Assembly (NCBI RefSeq): GCF_900019265.1
Contig: NZ_CYGX02000042.1
Span: 50,452-114,451 of the forward strand
Direction of reading: 5' to 3'
Source of the DNA: Paraburkholderia ribeironis
Lineage (GTDB): Bacteria > Pseudomonadota > Gammaproteobacteria > Burkholderiales > Burkholderiaceae
DNA: 64,000 bases
Below the pieces are notes generated by a model. It was given only the letters and a program-made list of their open reading frames with translations. It did no database searches and was not told the DNA's origin. A program made the translations under genes and the position numbers. This document shows positions 52,564 to 62,104 of the stretch, piece by piece. How positions within the stretch are numbered: position 1 is the stretch's first letter; every line of letters starts with the position of its first letter.

Positions 52564-54087
52564 CTACCGGCCGTAGGTCGACTCCCAACCCCCACCCAGC
52601 GCTTTACAGAGCGTGATCAAATTCGTCGCGGCGGTGGCTTTGCTTTTCTGGAGATTGCTCTGCGCTTCGAGCAATTGCCTCTGCACATTCAGCACGTCGA
52701 GATAGTCGAGCGCGCCCCCCTTGTAGCGTTCCCGCGCGACCGCGAGCGCTCGCTCGTTCATGCTGACGGCAGTGACGAGCCGATCGCGGCGACGTTGTTC
52801 GGCATCGTAGGTGACGAGCGCGTCGTCCACTTCGCGCCACGCATGCAGCACCGTCTGCCTGTAGACGATCGCGGCTTCCTGTTGTTGTGCCTCACGCAGG
52901 GCAAGCGTGCCCTTCAGACGGCCGCCTTCGAATATCGGCAGCGTAATCGAAGGCCCAACGACGAACTGCCCGGACGCCCAACTGCCGAGGTTCGACAATT
53001 GAAGACTCTGAAAGCCCGCGCTGCCGTTCAGCGTGATGCGTGGATAGAAATCGGCCTTCGCGACGCCGATCGTCGCGGTAGCCGCGTGCAGTTCCGCCTC
53101 CGCCTTGCGGATATCCGGCCGGCGCTGCACGAGCTCGGACGGAAAACCGATCGGTACCTGCGCGGGCAGCACCGGCACCTCGCGCGGTTCGGCAAGCGTC
53201 TGCCGCAGCGCGCCGGGTTGCTGGCCGAGCAGCAGCCCGACCGCGTTGATCGTCGTGTCGCGGTGCGACTCCAGCGTGGGAATCAGGCTTTCGATGTTCT
53301 CCACCTGCGCCGCAGCGTTCGACACGTCGAGATCCGTCGTCACGCCTTCATGCGCGCGAACCCGTGTGAGCTTCAGCACATCGTTGGCGATCTCGAGGTT
53401 TTGTATCGTGATCTGCAGCAGATCCTGTGTGTCGCGCAACTCGATATAGTCCCGCGCCAGCTCCGCGCGCACGCTCAACAGCACCGCATTGCGGTCCTCG
53501 TATGAGGCTTCGGAAAGCGCGGTCGCCGCTTCGACGCTGCGTCGCACGTGGCCCCACAGATCGATCTCCCACGACGCATCGAAACCGGCCTGATACAGGT
53601 TGTAGGCCGGCGAGCCCGCGGAGCCCGGCAACGGGGCCACGCCGAGCGGCGCACTACCGGAAGCCGATTGGGGCTGGCTTTGCGTCGGCGTGACGCCGAG
53701 CAGCGACAGGATGCCGTTTTCGCTGCCGCGTTCGCGGTTGTACGACGCGGCGCCGTCGAGCGTCGGATATTCGGCCGCGCCGGCCACGCGGCGCTCGGCA
53801 CGGCTCTGCAGCAAACGCGCGGAGGCCGCCGCCACGTCGAGGTTTGCGTCGGCCAGCTGCTGTTCCAGATCGTTCAATACCGGATCGTTGAACAGCGTCC
53901 ACCAATCCGGACCGAACTGAGCTTCCACGGCTTTGCTCGGCGACTGCGCGGCTTGCGTTCGGTCGAAGACCTGCGGCGTGGCCGTCTGCGGACGTGCGAA
54001 ATTGGGACCCACCGTGCACCCCGTCATCGCGACGCAAGTCAGAACCGCCGCGACGATCGCGCGGACAGAGTATTGGCTCGCGTTCAT
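52564..54087 (-). CDS. Outer-membrane efflux lipoprotein (NodT/OprM type)
   Basis: A 507-residue TolC-like channel. The signal MNASQYSVRAIVAAVLTCVAMTGC ends in a lipobox, followed by TVGPNFARPQTATPQ. The paired coiled-coil repeats of the family are visible (AEYPTLDGAASYNRERGS, FDASWEIDLWGHVRRSVEA, and RRPDIRKAEAELHAATATIGVAKADFYPRI). It opens a path through the outer membrane for the emrA-like and emrB-like pair, to which it is coupled by an ATGA overlap. Confidence 0.94.
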   Translation of the reverse strand: MNASQYSVRAIVAAVLTCVAMTGCTVGPNFARPQTATPQVFDRTQAAQSPSKAVEAQFGPDWWTLFNDPVLNDLEQQLADANLDVAAASARLLQSRAERRVAGAAEYPTLDGAASYNRERGSENGILSLLGVTPTQSQPQSASGSAPLGVAPLPGSAGSPAYNLYQAGFDASWEIDLWGHVRRSVEAATALSEASYEDRNAVLLSVRAELARDYIELRDTQDLLQITIQNLEIANDVLKLTRVRAHEGVTTDLDVSNAAAQVENIESLIPTLESHRDTTINAVGLLLGQQPGALRQTLAEPREVPVLPAQVPIGFPSELVQRRPDIRKAEAELHAATATIGVAKADFYPRITLNGSAGFQSLQLSNLGSWASGQFVVGPSITLPIFEGGRLKGTLALREAQQQEAAIVYRQTVLHAWREVDDALVTYDAEQRRRDRLVTAVSMNERALAVARERYKGGALDYLDVLNVQRQLLEAQSNLQKSKATAATNLITLCKALGGGWESTYGR

Positions 54088-55157
54088 TGCCTTTCCGCTC
54101 CCTCGGCCGTCGCTTGTCCGCTGCGGCCCATCGCCACTTCCGCTTCGACCGAGAGCCCCACGCTCAATACCGGTGCCGCCGCCTGCCCGCGATCGATCGT
54201 GATCTTCACAGGCACACGCTGCACGATCTTCGTGAAGTTGCCTGTTGCGTTGTCGGGCGCGATCGGCGCGAAGCTCACGCCCGTCGCCGGCGCGAGGCTA
54301 TCGATACGGCCGCGGATCACGACGCCGGGCAGGCTGTCCACCGTCACGCGCACGCTTTCACCCGGTCGCATGTTGGTGATCTGGCTCTCCTGAAAGTTGG
54401 CGATCACATATGCATCCGACAGCGGGACGATTGCCAGAACCGGCGCGCCGGGCGTCACGAACGCGCCAACCCGGGCGGAACGGCGGCCAACCTTGCCGTC
54501 GACCGGCGCGCGGATCTCCGTATAGGACAGGTTGAGCTTCGCCTGCTCGAGCGCCGCCTCGGCGTGTTCGAGTGCGCCCGAGGCCTTGTCGCGCTGCGTG
54601 CGCAGCACGTCCAGGTTCTGCTCGGTGGCCGTCAACGCAGCCTGGTCGTGCGACTGCTGCGCGAGCTGCTGCGCGAGCGTGCTCGATGCCCGTTGCTGTT
54701 CCTGCGCCGTGCCCGCGCCGGCGTCGGAAAGATTCTGGTAGCGCGCCGCGTTGGCCCGCGCAAAACCGATCGATGCGTCGTCGGAGCGCAGCGTGGCGCG
54801 CGCCTGTTCGACCAGCGACGGCTGACGCGCGATCTGCGCCTCGAAGTTCGCAACCGACGCCTTCGCCGCGACCACTTCCGCCTCGGCGCTCATCAATGCG
54901 GCGCGAAAGTCGCGGTCATCGATGCGCACGAGCAGTTGGCCCGCTTTCACGTCCTCGTTGTCATTGACCAATACGCCCGTGATCTGCCCTGGGACTCGTG
55001 GCGCAACGAGCGTGAAGTCCGCGGTGACGTAGGCGTCGTTCGTGGATTCCGAATTCGGGCTGACAAAGAGCCTCGTGCACGCCCATGCAGCCAGGCCGAC
55101 GACGATGACTGCGGCTATGCGAAAGATTTTCAACGGGGATGGAGTGGTGGATGACAT
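54084..55157 (-). CDS. emrA: HlyD/EmrA-type membrane fusion protein
   Basis: A 357-residue periplasmic adaptor. An N-terminal membrane helix (IAAVIVVGLAAWACTRLFV) is followed by the lipoyl half-motif ITGVLVNDNEDVKAGQLLVRID, a long helical hairpin, the matching IRAPVDGKVGRRSARVGAFVTPGAPV, and the beta barrel NFQESQITNMRPGESVRVTVDSLPG. It links the inner-membrane MFS pump to the outer-membrane channel. Confidence 0.94.
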   Translation of the reverse strand: MSSTTPSPLKIFRIAAVIVVGLAAWACTRLFVSPNSESTNDAYVTADFTLVAPRVPGQITGVLVNDNEDVKAGQLLVRIDDRDFRAALMSAEAEVVAAKASVANFEAQIARQPSLVEQARATLRSDDASIGFARANAARYQNLSDAGAGTAQEQQRASSTLAQQLAQQSHDQAALTATEQNLDVLRTQRDKASGALEHAEAALEQAKLNLSYTEIRAPVDGKVGRRSARVGAFVTPGAPVLAIVPLSDAYVIANFQESQITNMRPGESVRVTVDSLPGVVIRGRIDSLAPATGVSFAPIAPDNATGNFTKIVQRVPVKITIDRGQAAAPVLSVGLSVEAEVAMGRSGQATAEGAERQ

Positions 55158-55169
55158 GGGATTCGTTTT

Positions 55170-56792
55170 TCAATGCGAAGAGGACGGCGTAGTGCTCCAC
55201 GGCGGATAGATGCGCACCGGCAGCACGGGAACCAGCAGAAGAAGCGCGACGGCAACGCACGCCATCACGCGATACAGATCGGCGGAAGTCAGCACGATTG
55301 CCTGCTCGTGAATCCGGTGCGCGAGCTGATTCAGACCGTAGGCCGCATCGACGCCCTGGTTCGCCACCAGTGCGCGGTTTCCCAGTTGGTCGACCAGCAT
55401 GCTCGAATGAAAATGCTCGCGCACGGTCCCCACCCCTTCGATGAGCCCGGTTGCCAGCGCCGCGGAAAACGTCTTGACCGTATTGAACATCGCCGAAGCG
55501 AACGGACCGTCGGTGGGCGGCAGACCCGTCGTCACACCCATCAGGATCGACATGATCACCATCGGCTGCGCGATGATCTGCAACGCTTGCAGCAGGTAGA
55601 AGTTGTCGCGAATCCATTCGGACGTCATGAAGCTTCCCATCGCGCACGTCGCGAACATCAGCGCAAGACCCGTCGCGATCACCCAGCGGTGATCGGCGCG
55701 GCGCGTATTCAGCAGAGCGGCCGTCAACGGCAGCGTGATCAACAGCGGGACGGCCAGCAACAGCGACAGCGGCGCCGTCTGCAGCGGCCTGTATGTATGG
55801 ACTCTCATGAGATACTGGCCCGGTATCGCCGCAATGCCGACCAGCAGGATCACCGTGCCGAGCAAGGTTGAAAGTCCATGCGTGAAATTCCTGCGCGCAA
55901 GCAGTTGAAGCTTGAAAAACGGCGCAGGCTGAAACCATTCGTTGACCAGGAATGCGATGAGCAGCAGCGCCCCCGCGCAGAACATCACGCGAATGAACTC
56001 CGAATTGGACCAGTCGAGTCGATCGCCTTGCAAAAGAGCGGTCACGAGCATCGCGACAGCGGGAAACCCGGTCACGAAGCCGATCCAGTTGAACGAGCGA
56101 AACCGCTCGAGCTTCACGGGATCCGCGGGAAGCCCCTGCTGAATCGCAACGCAGCACAACACGCCGAGCGGAATGATCTGCCAGAACGCCATGCGCCAGC
56201 TGACGAACTCGGTCCACAACGCGGCGAGCGGCGTGCCGAGGGCCGGCCCGAAGGTCGCCGTCAGCGCATATCCGGCGAGGCCATACAGCTTCAGATCGGG
56301 CGGTAGATAGCGCAGCGCCACGATGATCAGCATCGGCGGAAGACATCCGCCCGCGATTCCCTGCAGGATGCGCAACATATAGAGCGTCGGCAAATTCGGC
56401 GCAAACGGGCACAGCAAGCCGAAGAACATCGTCGCGAGCACGGCGCCGATCGTGAATCGCTTCAGCGTGAACGTGATGCCGAACCATGGAGCAAACACCA
56501 TCGTCGCGACGTTCGCTGCTTCGAACAGCGCAGTAAGCCAGGTGCCATCGTCATGTCCAATCAGAAACGCGCCCTGGATATCGGCCATCGCGGCGGCAGT
56601 GACCTGCTCGTTGAGGATCGCCAGTAACGACGCGAACAACATGCCGACGAGCCCGACCGCAATGCGCGCCGTAAAAGTCACCCGCGCGGGAGCCGGCTGG
56701 GCCGGCGCCGCTATCACGCGCAACAGACCCTGCTCCAGCGATTGTGGGACACTCGGCGCTTGCGTTGCAGTCGTCATAGAGTTCGTGGTCAT
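55170..56792 (-). CDS. emrB: DHA2-family MFS drug transporter (EmrB type)
   Basis: A 540-residue exporter with 14 hydrophobic helices. It has VTAAAMADIQGAFLIGHDDGTWLTALFEAANV near helix 1-2, and GGCLPPMLIIVALRYLPPD and TFGPALGTPLAALW as in EmrB/QacA members. It drives drug or fatty-acid-like compounds through the adaptor and channel encoded next. First gene of the efflux operon. Confidence 0.93.
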   Translation of the reverse strand: MTTNSMTTATQAPSVPQSLEQGLLRVIAAPAQPAPARVTFTARIAVGLVGMLFASLLAILNEQVTAAAMADIQGAFLIGHDDGTWLTALFEAANVATMVFAPWFGITFTLKRFTIGAVLATMFFGLLCPFAPNLPTLYMLRILQGIAGGCLPPMLIIVALRYLPPDLKLYGLAGYALTATFGPALGTPLAALWTEFVSWRMAFWQIIPLGVLCCVAIQQGLPADPVKLERFRSFNWIGFVTGFPAVAMLVTALLQGDRLDWSNSEFIRVMFCAGALLLIAFLVNEWFQPAPFFKLQLLARRNFTHGLSTLLGTVILLVGIAAIPGQYLMRVHTYRPLQTAPLSLLLAVPLLITLPLTAALLNTRRADHRWVIATGLALMFATCAMGSFMTSEWIRDNFYLLQALQIIAQPMVIMSILMGVTTGLPPTDGPFASAMFNTVKTFSAALATGLIEGVGTVREHFHSSMLVDQLGNRALVANQGVDAAYGLNQLAHRIHEQAIVLTSADLYRVMACVAVALLLLVPVLPVRIYPPWSTTPSSSH

Positions 56793-57322
56793 AGGAATCA
56801 GATACTCATGCTGAGCCAGGCATTGCTTGCGGAAGACATTTCGACCGCTGTCGCTTAGTTAGCTGTACTGGTCGATGTGGATAGTCGGCCATTGGCTCAC
56901 CGCTGTTTGCTGCTGTTCAGCAAGTGCTTTATTGTCAGAGATGAACCCGATTTCTTAAAGCTTCGGCTTGTCGGGTTTTGGGCCATCCAATACGAAAATT
57001 TTGCCAGGCCGCGCTGTGTTCACCGGTTGCGCGCGGCGAGCCGGGCATCGACGCAACAGTGCGCCGCGACAAACCGGAGTGGTTCGTCACGGGCCATTTA
57101 TGCGCTGTTTTGAGTGAATCGAAACGCTGACGCGCGACCAGCCGAACCAGGCTGCCTGGAATCGACCCGTATGTGTTCTGGCCGAAGCGACAGACTCGGC
57201 TTAGGGAGGCTCGAAGAGCTACGCTGCGCGAGAACACCCACCTTCGATGTGCGAACGAGGTGACACCCGAAGGCCAGTGCGCGCAGATTAAAGGCAACAA
57301 AGCGCACGGCAACGACGCTCGC
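56793..57322. other. No confident gene (530 bases); promoter of the efflux operon
   Basis: Overlapping short frames with no recognisable content. There is a near-palindrome CCAGGCTGCCTGG at 57147-57159. The stretch next to 56792 should hold the promoter of the emrB operon. No LysR, MarR or TetR regulator is found adjacent, unlike many such operons. Confidence 0.4.
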
Positions 57323-57904
57323 CTAGTCGAGGTTCGATGACTCCGCCGCAATACTGAGTTCGCGATAGGCAATCACGAGTGCATCGAGGCTGAACGACCG
57401 GTTCAGGCCGCTTGGGTTTGGCAGGACCCAAGCGCGTGCGCCGCCAAAATCACGGGCTTGCAAGCCCCATTCGATATTGCGCTGGCCGGACATTTCGCAG
57501 AGCGCCACCTTGCCAAGAAACGCTATGAACCTCGGCGCATAGTGTCGAATTTTCAGTTCGAACTGCGCCGCGGCGGCTTGAATCTCCGCCTTCGACAATT
57601 GATCCGCACGTGCCGTGGGACGTGAGACGGCGGTAGTCAGACCACACGCATGGTTCAACAATTGCCGGTCGTTCTCGGGGCAAAACTCCTCGTTCGTGAA
57701 GCCGGCACGATGGAGAACCTTCCAGAACCGGTTACCCCTGCCTGCAAAGTGGCGCCCCATCGACGCCGCGCACAAACCCGGGTTGATGCCACAGAAGACT
57801 ATCGACAAGCCGGGCTGGATGATGTCGGGAAGGGACTGCGCCGAATCGTCGTTCGTCACCGATGACACGCCCGCCAGCTCCGCGATGCAATCATGGTTGC
57901 GCAC
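57323..57904 (-). CDS. mug: G/U mismatch-specific DNA glycosylase
   Basis: About 193 residues. It matches E. coli Mug throughout: SIVFCGINPGLCAASMGRHFAGRGNRFWK (active-site Asn in GINPG), LLNHACGLTTAVSRPTARADQLSK, and VLPNPSGLNRSFSLDALVIAYREL. It removes uracil or ethenocytosine from mismatches. The start is unclear: a GTG at 57904 has GGGGAGG three bases upstream and overlaps the GlxA gene end by 14 bases; GTGs at 57868 and 57859 are alternatives closer to the usual length. Confidence 0.93.
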   Translation of the reverse strand: MRNHDCIAELAGVSSVTNDDSAQSLPDIIQPGLSIVFCGINPGLCAASMGRHFAGRGNRFWKVLHRAGFTNEEFCPENDRQLLNHACGLTTAVSRPTARADQLSKAEIQAAAAQFELKIRHYAPRFIAFLGKVALCEMSGQRNIEWGLQARDFGGARAWVLPNPSGLNRSFSLDALVIAYRELSIAAESSNLD

Positions 57905-58862
57905 TCGCCTCCCCTCTGAATCGCATCCGATATTGCTTCGGCGTGACGTTGAGCCGCCGCGAGAAAGTCGTGCGCATATGCGTGGCGTTGTGAAAACCGC
58001 ATTTGAACGCGACCGTCTTGAGCGGAGCATCGGAACCCTCGAGCAGTTTCCTCGCCGTGTCGACGCGCACCTGTTCGACGAATACCGAAGGCGTCACTTT
58101 CGCGTGCTTCGCGAATACCCGCGACAACGTGCGACGGCTCACCGAGGCCGCGCTCGCCAGCTCTTCTATCGACAGCGTACCGGTTATATGCTCGCTAACA
58201 TATCGATAGACCTTGTTCAGTATCGGATCCTCGTCCTTGCCCGCGCCGATATACGGGCTGTACTGGGATTGACCGCCTTCGCGCTGGATATACACGACCA
58301 GACGCTTCGCGACCCGCACCGCCAGCTCGTGCCCCCAGTCCTCGGCGACCAGCGACAAACACAGATCGATGCCCGCGGTCACGCCGGCCGACGTGAACAG
58401 TCGCCCATCGCGAACGAAGATCCTGTCCGGCTGCACGTTGGCGTGCGGAAATTCGTTGGACAGCCGATTCGCGTCCGACCAGTGCGTCGTGACCTCCTTC
58501 CCATCGAGCAGCCCCGCATGTGCGAGCACGAATGCGCCATTGCACACGGAGCCGAAGCGGCTCGCGCTGCGCGCCTGATTCTGCAACCACGTCAGGAATT
58601 CATTCGACGGCTGGGCGTCGGGCAACTGCGGCCCTCCCGCTATCAGCAGCAGGTCCCATTGAATCTCACGGTCGGCATAGCCAAACGAAACCGCCAGCTG
58701 CATTCCATTCGAGCAGGTCACGGTGCCCGCCTCGCGTCCGACGAGCGTGACGTCGTAGCGTTGATGCGCGGAAAGAAACGTATTCGCCTCGGCGAACACA
58801 TCGAGTGGGCCTGCTACATCCAGCGCCTGCACACCATCGAATACAACAATGGCGACTTTCAT
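57891..58862 (-). CDS. GlxA-type regulator (DJ-1/PfpI domain plus AraC DNA-binding domain)
   Basis: A 323-residue regulator. The N-terminal DJ-1/PfpI-like domain (residues 1-185) has FDGVQALDVAGPLDVFAEAN and FGSVCNGAFVLAHAGLLDGKEVTTHW with the nucleophile-position Cys in SVCNGAF. The C-terminal AraC domain contains LSIEELASAASVSRRTLSRVF and KTVAFKCGFHNATHMRTTF. Targets unknown. The gene downstream is mug, with a short overlap. Confidence 0.92.
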   Translation of the reverse strand: MKVAIVVFDGVQALDVAGPLDVFAEANTFLSAHQRYDVTLVGREAGTVTCSNGMQLAVSFGYADREIQWDLLLIAGGPQLPDAQPSNEFLTWLQNQARSASRFGSVCNGAFVLAHAGLLDGKEVTTHWSDANRLSNEFPHANVQPDRIFVRDGRLFTSAGVTAGIDLCLSLVAEDWGHELAVRVAKRLVVYIQREGGQSQYSPYIGAGKDEDPILNKVYRYVSEHITGTLSIEELASAASVSRRTLSRVFAKHAKVTPSVFVEQVRVDTARKLLEGSDAPLKTVAFKCGFHNATHMRTTFSRRLNVTPKQYRMRFRGEASAQP

Positions 58863-59178
58863 GCCGTGACCTTCATGGTGGTAACTCTCTTTGCGTGGGT
58901 GCGCCCGGTCGGCGCCGGATCGATGCGAAGCCGACCGGACACGCCGCGTCCCAACGAAGCCGTGGCGCAGCTTACCGCATCACCGGCAGCTCGTGCCGTC
59001 AGTCTTTGGAAAAAGTAATTTGTCTGGGCGTAACAAATCTCTGGCTGAAATGACACGCAGCGGGTGATACGACAGTACCACCTACGTGGCCCAAAACGGC
59101 CACAAATTGGCAGGCGAGCGCACCATCCGTGCATATCCGCCACAGCATCGATTAACTAGACTGTGTACACGATTGCGG

Positions 59179-59310
59179 CTGGGTGCCAACCTGTACTCGT
59201 CGGGCGGCGCGAGTGCCGGCATTCACCTTGCGCTGTCGCTCGTGCGAGAAGACCTTGGCGAGCATGCCGCAGGAAAGATTGCCACAGCGTTGTTGACGCC
59301 GCCGGCTCGC
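59179..59310 (+). pseudogene. Fragment of a GlxA-type regulator gene
   Basis: About 44 codons read LGANLYSSGGASAGIHLALSL and VREDLGEHAAGKIATALL, matching the end of a DJ-1-type sensor (compare RLFTSAGVTAGIDLCLSLVAE in the intact gene at 57891-58862, on the opposite strand). Neither the rest of the sensor nor a DNA-binding domain follows. It is the leftover of a deleted gene. Confidence 0.68.
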
Positions 59311-59335
59311 AGCGCCACACCCGCACGGGGACTTG

Positions 59336-59635
59336 ATGATAGACACGAATCTGATTCACAAGGCTCTCGCGAACCCGCTCCGGCGTGACATCCTCGCCTG
59401 GTTGAGAGCCCCCGTCGTGGCCTTTCCGGAAGGCCATGTCGACCTTGGCCGCGGCGTCGCCGTGCACGCAATACAGGCGCGCAGCGGTCTATCGCAGTCG
59501 ACGGTATCAGTGCATATCGCCGTGCTCGTCGAAGCGGGACTGCTGGTTTCGACGCGAGTCGGACAATGGATCTTCCTCTCGCGCAATGAGGAAGTGATAC
59601 GTACGTTTGCGCAGCAGATTTGCCTGCATTTGTAG
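59336..59635 (+). CDS. ArsR-family transcriptional regulator
   Basis: A 99-residue winged-helix protein, MIDTNLIHKALANPLRRDILAWL, with the recognition helix GLSQSTVSVHIAVLVEAGLL and wing VSTRVGQWIFLSRNEEV. Usual metal-binding cysteines of ArsR/SmtB are absent (the only Cys is near the C-terminus), so it probably senses something other than arsenic. A TTG just upstream of the ATG and a weak GGGG ribosome site leave the start slightly uncertain. Confidence 0.85.
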   Translation: MIDTNLIHKALANPLRRDILAWLRAPVVAFPEGHVDLGRGVAVHAIQARSGLSQSTVSVHIAVLVEAGLLVSTRVGQWIFLSRNEEVIRTFAQQICLHL

Positions 59636-59767
59636 AAATGCTGCACTGTAAGGCCGATCTATCGCTGGACGCCGCCTCGTCGTGCTCGATTTACAGGTGC
59701 CAGGCGTCAATGCGCGTTACAGCCTGTATTCACCCGCGTGATTGCATAGGTGACTGACGGATTGCAT

Positions 59768-60031
59768 TCAGCACAATGCGGCGCCCGTCACCCACGACAT
59801 TGTTCCGAGGCGCTCGGCGATCGTTTGCACCATTTCACGGGGCGCACGCGAGAACGAGACCGTGAGATCGGCGCATTTGTGCTGCTCATCGGTGGTGATC
59901 GTAACGCTTTCGATATCCCGCGCGACTGGCATGAGTACCTGCCAAACGGCGGCAACCCTCATTTCGTGAAGATCCGCGCGAACGTTGAGACGCTGGCGGT
60001 CGGTCGCCGCCACTTGCGCGTCGGTTGTCAT
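59768..60031 (-). CDS. Small hypothetical protein, possibly ACT-like
   Basis: An 87-residue frame, MTTDAQVAATDRQRLNVRAD, with VWQVLMPVARDIESVTITTDE and ADLTVSFSRAPREMVQTIAERL, which loosely resembles an alternating helix-strand ACT-type fold but lacks a clear match. GGAG lies ten bases before the ATG, and it starts six bases after the small membrane protein gene on the same strand, so the two may form a pair. Identity is weak. Confidence 0.5.
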   Translation of the reverse strand: MTTDAQVAATDRQRLNVRADLHEMRVAAVWQVLMPVARDIESVTITTDEQHKCADLTVSFSRAPREMVQTIAERLGTMSWVTGAALC

Positions 60032-60036
60032 TCTTT

Positions 60037-60285
60037 CTATTCTCCAAATTTTTCTATTGCTTTCTCATGCTGCTCCCCAGTCCGAGTCGCACCTCCACGT
60101 CTTGCCACGCGCGAACTCCGGCGCCGACCCTTTCGCGGGTACGGCGCGTACCACCAGTCGAGGTGATGGAGATTGCGCAGCAAACGTGCCCGGTGCCATT
60201 CACGACAATAGTGAGCGATCGCCATCGGCAGCGCGACGGCAAGGGCAGCCCCGCCGATGGCTAGCCCCAACCATGTTTCGCTCAT
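60037..60285 (-). CDS. Small single-pass membrane protein
   Basis: An 82-residue frame starting MSETWLGLAIGGAALAVALP with one hydrophobic helix, then a basic cytoplasmic tail (CREWHRARLLRNLHHLDWW and an Arg-rich end). AGGAG lies just upstream of the ATG. It begins right after the break point of the enoyl-CoA hydratase remnant. No family recognised. Confidence 0.5.
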   Translation of the reverse strand: MSETWLGLAIGGAALAVALPMAIAHYCREWHRARLLRNLHHLDWWYAPYPRKGRRRSSRVARRGGATRTGEQHEKAIEKFGE

Positions 60286-60306
60286 CCATGCTCCTGGAGT
60301 GTAAGC

Positions 60307-60745
60307 GCGCCTCACTGACCGAGTATCGGGCCTGGTCGCTTGCAATCACGATGTCACATGCAGCGCACAAACCTACCCCGCCACCAAATGCATGCCCCTG
60401 CACGCGAGCAATAGTGGGTCTCGGGCACCGGCGAATCGCCTGCATCATCCGTGCAAATCGCCGCGCATCTTCCAGATTCCCGGCCGGGCCATTCTGGCTG
60501 GCGCGTCGCATCCACTACAGATCGGCGCCCGCACAGAATGCCCGCCCCTGCGAGCGCAGCACCACCACGCGAACGTCGTTTCGCATGTCGAGCCCCTCGT
60601 ACACCAGCGTGAGCTCTGCAATCATGGTTTCGTCAAACGCGTTCAACACCTCTTCGCGCGCAGGCCGCACCGTTGCAATTCCGCGAGTATCGACATCAAT
60701 CGAAACCGTACTAAAGACTTCCGCCACGTCCCGTTCCTCGCTCAC
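60307..60745 (-). pseudogene. Enoyl-CoA hydratase gene with amber codon and 3' deletion
   Basis: From a GTG at 60745 (overlapping the paaK stop as GTGA) the frame encodes a crotonase-fold protein up to RAFCAGADL, then TAG at 60515-60517 where relatives have a Gln codon, and continues in the same frame with WMRRASQNGPAGNLEDARRF, ARVQGHAFGGGVGLCAACDI and DQARYSVSEAR before similarity stops near 60307. About half of the protein is missing. It was once translationally coupled to paaK and probably made a hydratase of the same pathway. The in-frame continuation shows that the stop came from a single base change. Confidence 0.88.
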
Positions 60746-62067
60746 AGGCTCGAGCCGCGCAGATCGATGACCCGTTTCGCCTTTCCAGTGCCGCTCACTG
60801 GAATATGTCCGGCAAGCGCAACCGAAACCGCCGTTGACACGCCAACCATCGTCTTGATTCGATGCTGCAGTTCGCGCGCAAGCGCCGCCCGATCGTGGTC
60901 ACTCAGCGACTCGCTGACTTCTGGCCGGGCCTCGACGCACACTGCCAGCGAATCCAGATGCCCTTCGCGTTTGACCGTCAGTTGATACTGCGGGCTCAGC
61001 TTGGGGATCGCGAGAATGAGTTCTTCAATCTGGCTCGGAAACACGTTGACGCCTCGAATGATCAGCATGTCATCCGAGCGTCCGGTAATCTTGGCCAGCC
61101 GGCGCATCGTTCGGGAGGTGGGTGGCAACAGCGACGTGAGATCGCGGGTTCGATACCGGATGACCGGCATCGCTTCCTTCGTGAGCGACGTGAAGACCAG
61201 CTCGCCCTCGCTGCCATCCGGGAGCACGTCACCAGTAACCGGGTCGATGATTTCCGGGTAGAAATGGTCTTCCCAGATCACCGGACCGTCCTTGCTTTCG
61301 ATGCACTCCGACGCGACGCCAGGGCCCATCACTTCGGAGAGGCCGTAAATGTCGACCGCATCGATTCCCGCCCGCGTTTCGATTTCGCTACGCATGGCCT
61401 GGGTCCACGGCTCGCCGCCGAAGATGCCCACCTTCAGCGACGACTCGGCCGGATTCATACCCCGCCGCACCATCTCGTCGATCAGGTTCAGCATGTAGGA
61501 TGGCGTGACCAGAATGATCGAGGGTTCGAAGTCCTGGATCAACTGAACCTGCTTTTCCGTCTGGCCGCCGGACATCGGCACGACCATGCAGCCGAGGCGC
61601 TCCGCGCCATAGTGAATTCCCAACCCGCCCGTGAACAGGCCATAGCCGAACGCGTTGTGCAGTGTGTCGCCGCGACGGCCGCCGGCCGCCCGGATCGACC
61701 GCGCGACGATGTCCGCCCAGGTATCGATGTCGCGCGCCGTGTAGCCTACGACCGTCGGTTTGCCGGTCGTTCCGCTCGATGCATGCACACGCACCACCTG
61801 GTCGCGCGGCACGGCGAAGAGGCCAAACGGATAGTTGTCGCGCAGGTCCTTCTTCGACATGGTCGGAAACTTTGCCAGGTCGGAGAGTTCCTTCAGATCA
61901 TCCGGATGCACTCCGGCAGCATCAAACGCGCGCCGATAATGCGGTACGTTGTCGTAGGCATGTCGGACCGACCATTTGAGACGCGTCAGTTGCAGGGCCT
62001 GCAGCTCATCGCGGCTGGCACGTTCGATCGGCTCGAGTTCGTCAGATTGAGGATTGCGTTGGACCAC
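60742..62067 (-). CDS. paaK: Phenylacetate-CoA ligase
   Basis: A 441-residue adenylate-forming ligase that makes phenylacetyl-CoA. Motifs are VRHAYDNVPHYRRAFDAAGV, VHASSGTTGKPTVVGYT (P-loop), GIFGGEPWTQAMR, IYGLSEVMGPGVASEC and the C-terminal TGRSDDMLIIRGVNVFPSQIEE with the lysine in SGTGKAKRV. The start is set at a GTG (62067) with GGAG six bases upstream, which gives family length; the frame stays open further into paaH. Between thiolase-paaH and the broken hydratase it forms a phenylacetate operon. Confidence 0.95.
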   Translation of the reverse strand: MVQRNPQSDELEPIERASRDELQALQLTRLKWSVRHAYDNVPHYRRAFDAAGVHPDDLKELSDLAKFPTMSKKDLRDNYPFGLFAVPRDQVVRVHASSGTTGKPTVVGYTARDIDTWADIVARSIRAAGGRRGDTLHNAFGYGLFTGGLGIHYGAERLGCMVVPMSGGQTEKQVQLIQDFEPSIILVTPSYMLNLIDEMVRRGMNPAESSLKVGIFGGEPWTQAMRSEIETRAGIDAVDIYGLSEVMGPGVASECIESKDGPVIWEDHFYPEIIDPVTGDVLPDGSEGELVFTSLTKEAMPVIRYRTRDLTSLLPPTSRTMRRLAKITGRSDDMLIIRGVNVFPSQIEELILAIPKLSPQYQLTVKREGHLDSLAVCVEARPEVSESLSDHDRAALARELQHRIKTMVGVSTAVSVALAGHIPVSGTGKAKRVIDLRGSSL

Positions 62068-62104
62068 GGAAGTCTCCAGAGATATGAAAGGGGTTGGGTT
62101 CGGG

